A DNA stretch of 64,000 nt from contig OU342637.1 in NCBI GenBank assembly GCA_910589415.1, forward strand, positions 39,648,162 through 39,712,161, given 5' to 3'. Source of the stretch: Malachius bipustulatus. Taxonomy: Eukaryota; Arthropoda; Insecta; Coleoptera; Melyridae. The notes under the pieces were generated by a model. The model made no database searches. It saw only the letters and a program-made list of their open reading frames with translations, and was not told where the DNA came from. A program made the translations under genes and the position numbers. Of this stretch, positions 62,001 to 64,000 are shown in pieces (position 1 is the first letter of the stretch; every line of letters starts with the position of its first letter).

Positions 62001-63320
62001 AGTTTTGGTTTGTCATTTTTACTTTTTTTTTGTTACGAGTTAGTTATTTTATCAATAGATATTTGATTTTTCGTTTATTTTTTATTTAAGTTTTTTTTTT
62101 AATTTAAAATAAACATAAGTATTTGGAGCATACTAAGCATTTGAGGAAAATTTGAGAATATTCGTTAGGTACCTATTCAGTAAATGCAATGTCGGTGATG
62201 ATAGACACCAGTTTAGTTTGTTTTATACAGGTGGCCAAAAAATGGTAGCTCTTGAAATTTCAACTTCTCAACTTCTTCATTTATTGGCCTTGGAAATAAT
62301 CATAGTCGGCGGTGACAGTAAAGTTTTTTATTTAATTCATTATTTACTTATTTTGGAAAATGTGTATTCATTCGACCTTTTCTAAGGTTTGTATCTTTAA
62401 AAGGGGGCCATTTTGCACAAAAAATTTCGAATAAATGGGCATTTTTTAACCCAGAAGTCCGTGGTAGAACGTTGTTATTAAAACTATTATTTAAATTAAA
62501 TAATAAATTTTCACAAATACGTTTTCAGTAGTGTAGGTGTATTATAAAAAATTAATTACGGGAAAACAATGCAATATACGAAACTTTTATAAAAGGTCAA
62601 AAAGTGTAAAATTACTTTAGCCTTTTGATAAAAAATACTTAATCAATCAGTGGCGTGTGGATGAAACAGTTCTGGAATAAAAAGTGAGATATGACATCGC
62701 AAACAGGAACATCCTGTATGTCAACTTTTGTAAGATTATGTCAGTTTATTAGTTTTTTTATATTTTTATATTTTACAATAGTAGTAAATGCTGAAATTTT
62801 AAAAATTAAGCTTCTCAGTTAATCCATTTTTGACCTATTCTGGAAAACGCATCTTGAGAAGGGTGCTTCTTTGGTAGATAATTTCGTCTTAATCGTCATA
62901 TTTTTTACTCGGGAATCTATGGTAGAGCGTTGGTGGTACCTTTTAGCGACAACCTGTATAAAATTATGTAATGGGTGTCCCAGCTCATTCGAAGCGGTCT
63001 CTTTAGGCCAAACGATGGACTTTTTCAAAATAATATTTGCAATTTCAAGTAGGTACAGGATCACAATGGCCATAATTTATCATTATTTTGGACTATACAC
63101 TGGGTCCTATATGAGAGTGGTATATCAAAATTATGTTTTTTTTTTAATGGAATGCTCCTATGTTATTGCATTTTTAGATTGAGATGAAAAAATAGGATTG
63201 GTTTTTACAGTTGGTGTCTAAAATGAGAAGTTTGTGAGTTATAAACAAATGAAAATCGGAATTTTTGAAGTTCAAGGCACTGTATAACGAAAACGGCTCA
63301 AGATAGAGAAAAACGCTTTA
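62001..63320. other. No gene seen; isolated MITE scraps
   Basis: AT-rich. ACATCCTGTATGTC (62710), CAACCTGTATAAAATT (62950) and GGTGTCCCAGCTCATTCGAA (62974) are single transposon ends of other families. Open frames here are short and without recognisable motifs. Confidence 0.5.
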
Positions 63321-63321
63321 T

Positions 63322-64000
63322 ACAGGGTGTATCTAAATAACACCGAAAAAATTTCCTATTAACGTATGTCTGGATATGCACCCTTTTTGAGATACAGGGT
63401 GTCAAAAACATATTGTTTTTCGAGTTTTTTGAAGATGTCTCGGGAACCGTATAAGACACAGAATTCAGCTTTTGTACAGATCTTATCATTGATATTAGCA
63501 ATAATTATTTTAATGCTAACTACCTTTTTTAAGTATGCCAGTGCCGGAGATTTTTAGGGTTGGGATTTTTTGCCCTTAATATCTACGACACTGGGCAAAT
63601 TGATATTTTAAAAGCACACTTTTAACCGTCAATGTTTTTTACACAAAAAGATACTCTTGGTTATAACTGCTAACGTGAGCCATTTTCGAGAAAAACGGGC
63701 ATTTACGATGAAAAACTCGCTTTGAATGTTTCAAGACAAGTGTCGAAAAATAAAGGTCAAAAAAACTTCGCTCATTTCTGAGATCTCCGCTATAATAACA
63801 CATGAAAAAAACTCAGTATTAAAAAAGTAGCTATAAATATCAATGATATGACATTTACAAAAGGTGAGTTTCATATCTCAAACGGTTCCCCAAATATCTT
63901 CACAAAACTGGTAAAATAATCTTTTTTTGACACCCTGTATCTCAAAAAGGGTGCATTTCTAGACACACGTTTATACGAAATTTTTTGTTTATTTTTGACC
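63322..64000. mobile_element. Palindromic MITE, same family as 66-829, cut by the window end
   Basis: ACAGGGTGTATCTAAATAAC at 63322, then the arm and loop of 66-829 at about 95% identity in the same orientation. A roughly 35-bp deletion lies near the left arm. The last bases correspond to about 780 of the first copy, so about 50 bp of the right end lie outside the window. Confidence 0.9.

Overview
AT-rich, repeat-dominated animal DNA, almost certainly from an insect. Two gypsy/errantivirus-type LTR elements are present (one with an env-like third ORF), together with LINE, Penelope-like, Harbinger-like and P-like fragments. There are many long palindromes that begin with a TA-flanked ACAGGGTG end, and short genes with metazoan histone-type 3' stem-loops. 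The species cannot be named from the sequence. No tRNA, rRNA or CRISPR array was seen.

Region 1 (about 2.8-25.8 kb) is the most unusual part. It is a cluster of very small intronless genes coding for 38-96 residues, mostly predicted helical or coiled-coil. They share one layout: a TATA box about 50-85 nt before the ATG, a short ORF and, in six cases, a 16-nt histone-type stem-loop (GGCCCTTTTCAGGGCC or a close variant) 22-34 nt after the stop. The members are 2907-14039 (-, broken by two insertions), 14767-14892 (-), 15296-15514 (+), 16068-16358 (-), 21652-21917 (-, frameshifted), 22825-22941 (-), 24149-24403 (-) and 24703-24942 (+). Some are divergent pairs with a shared spacer, as in histone clusters. 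Pieces of the cluster have been duplicated (20780-21730 with 23127-24244; 14903-15222 with 25485-25832; 1-65 plus 2805-2882 with 15925-16045). I recognise none of the proteins.

Mobile DNA inside and around the cluster: three abutting palindromes (66-2804); an apparently complete env-bearing LTR element (2957-11043) with 321-bp LTRs that look identical; a 2.9-kb terminal-inverted-repeat element (11066-13925); and a family with 8-9 bp target duplications (17263-19443, 52126-52892, 54736-56764) that two different palindromes have entered at the same TATATA site.

Region 2 (25.8-33.7 kb): a second gypsy element with a frameshifted pol and a lost 3' end, joined to a multi-exon YqaJ-type exonuclease pseudogene, then the 3' end of a LINE.

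Region 3 (33.7-47.9 kb): a graveyard of retroelement and DNA-transposon fragments. It contains two well-formed type I hammerhead ribozyme motifs (35584-35652 and 47383-47442) and a decayed gene for a repeat protein (W..IS..Q.LS unit of about 22-24 residues) split by a LINE. The repeat unit resembles ones in large DNA viruses.

Region 4 (47.9-64 kb): multi-armed nested palindromes, further MITEs, a retroelement nuclease-like fragment, a possible non-coding first exon at about 58.9-59.2 kb, and a compact P-like element with a THAP exon and a perfect 8-bp target duplication (60377-60978). The window ends in the same palindrome family with which it begins.
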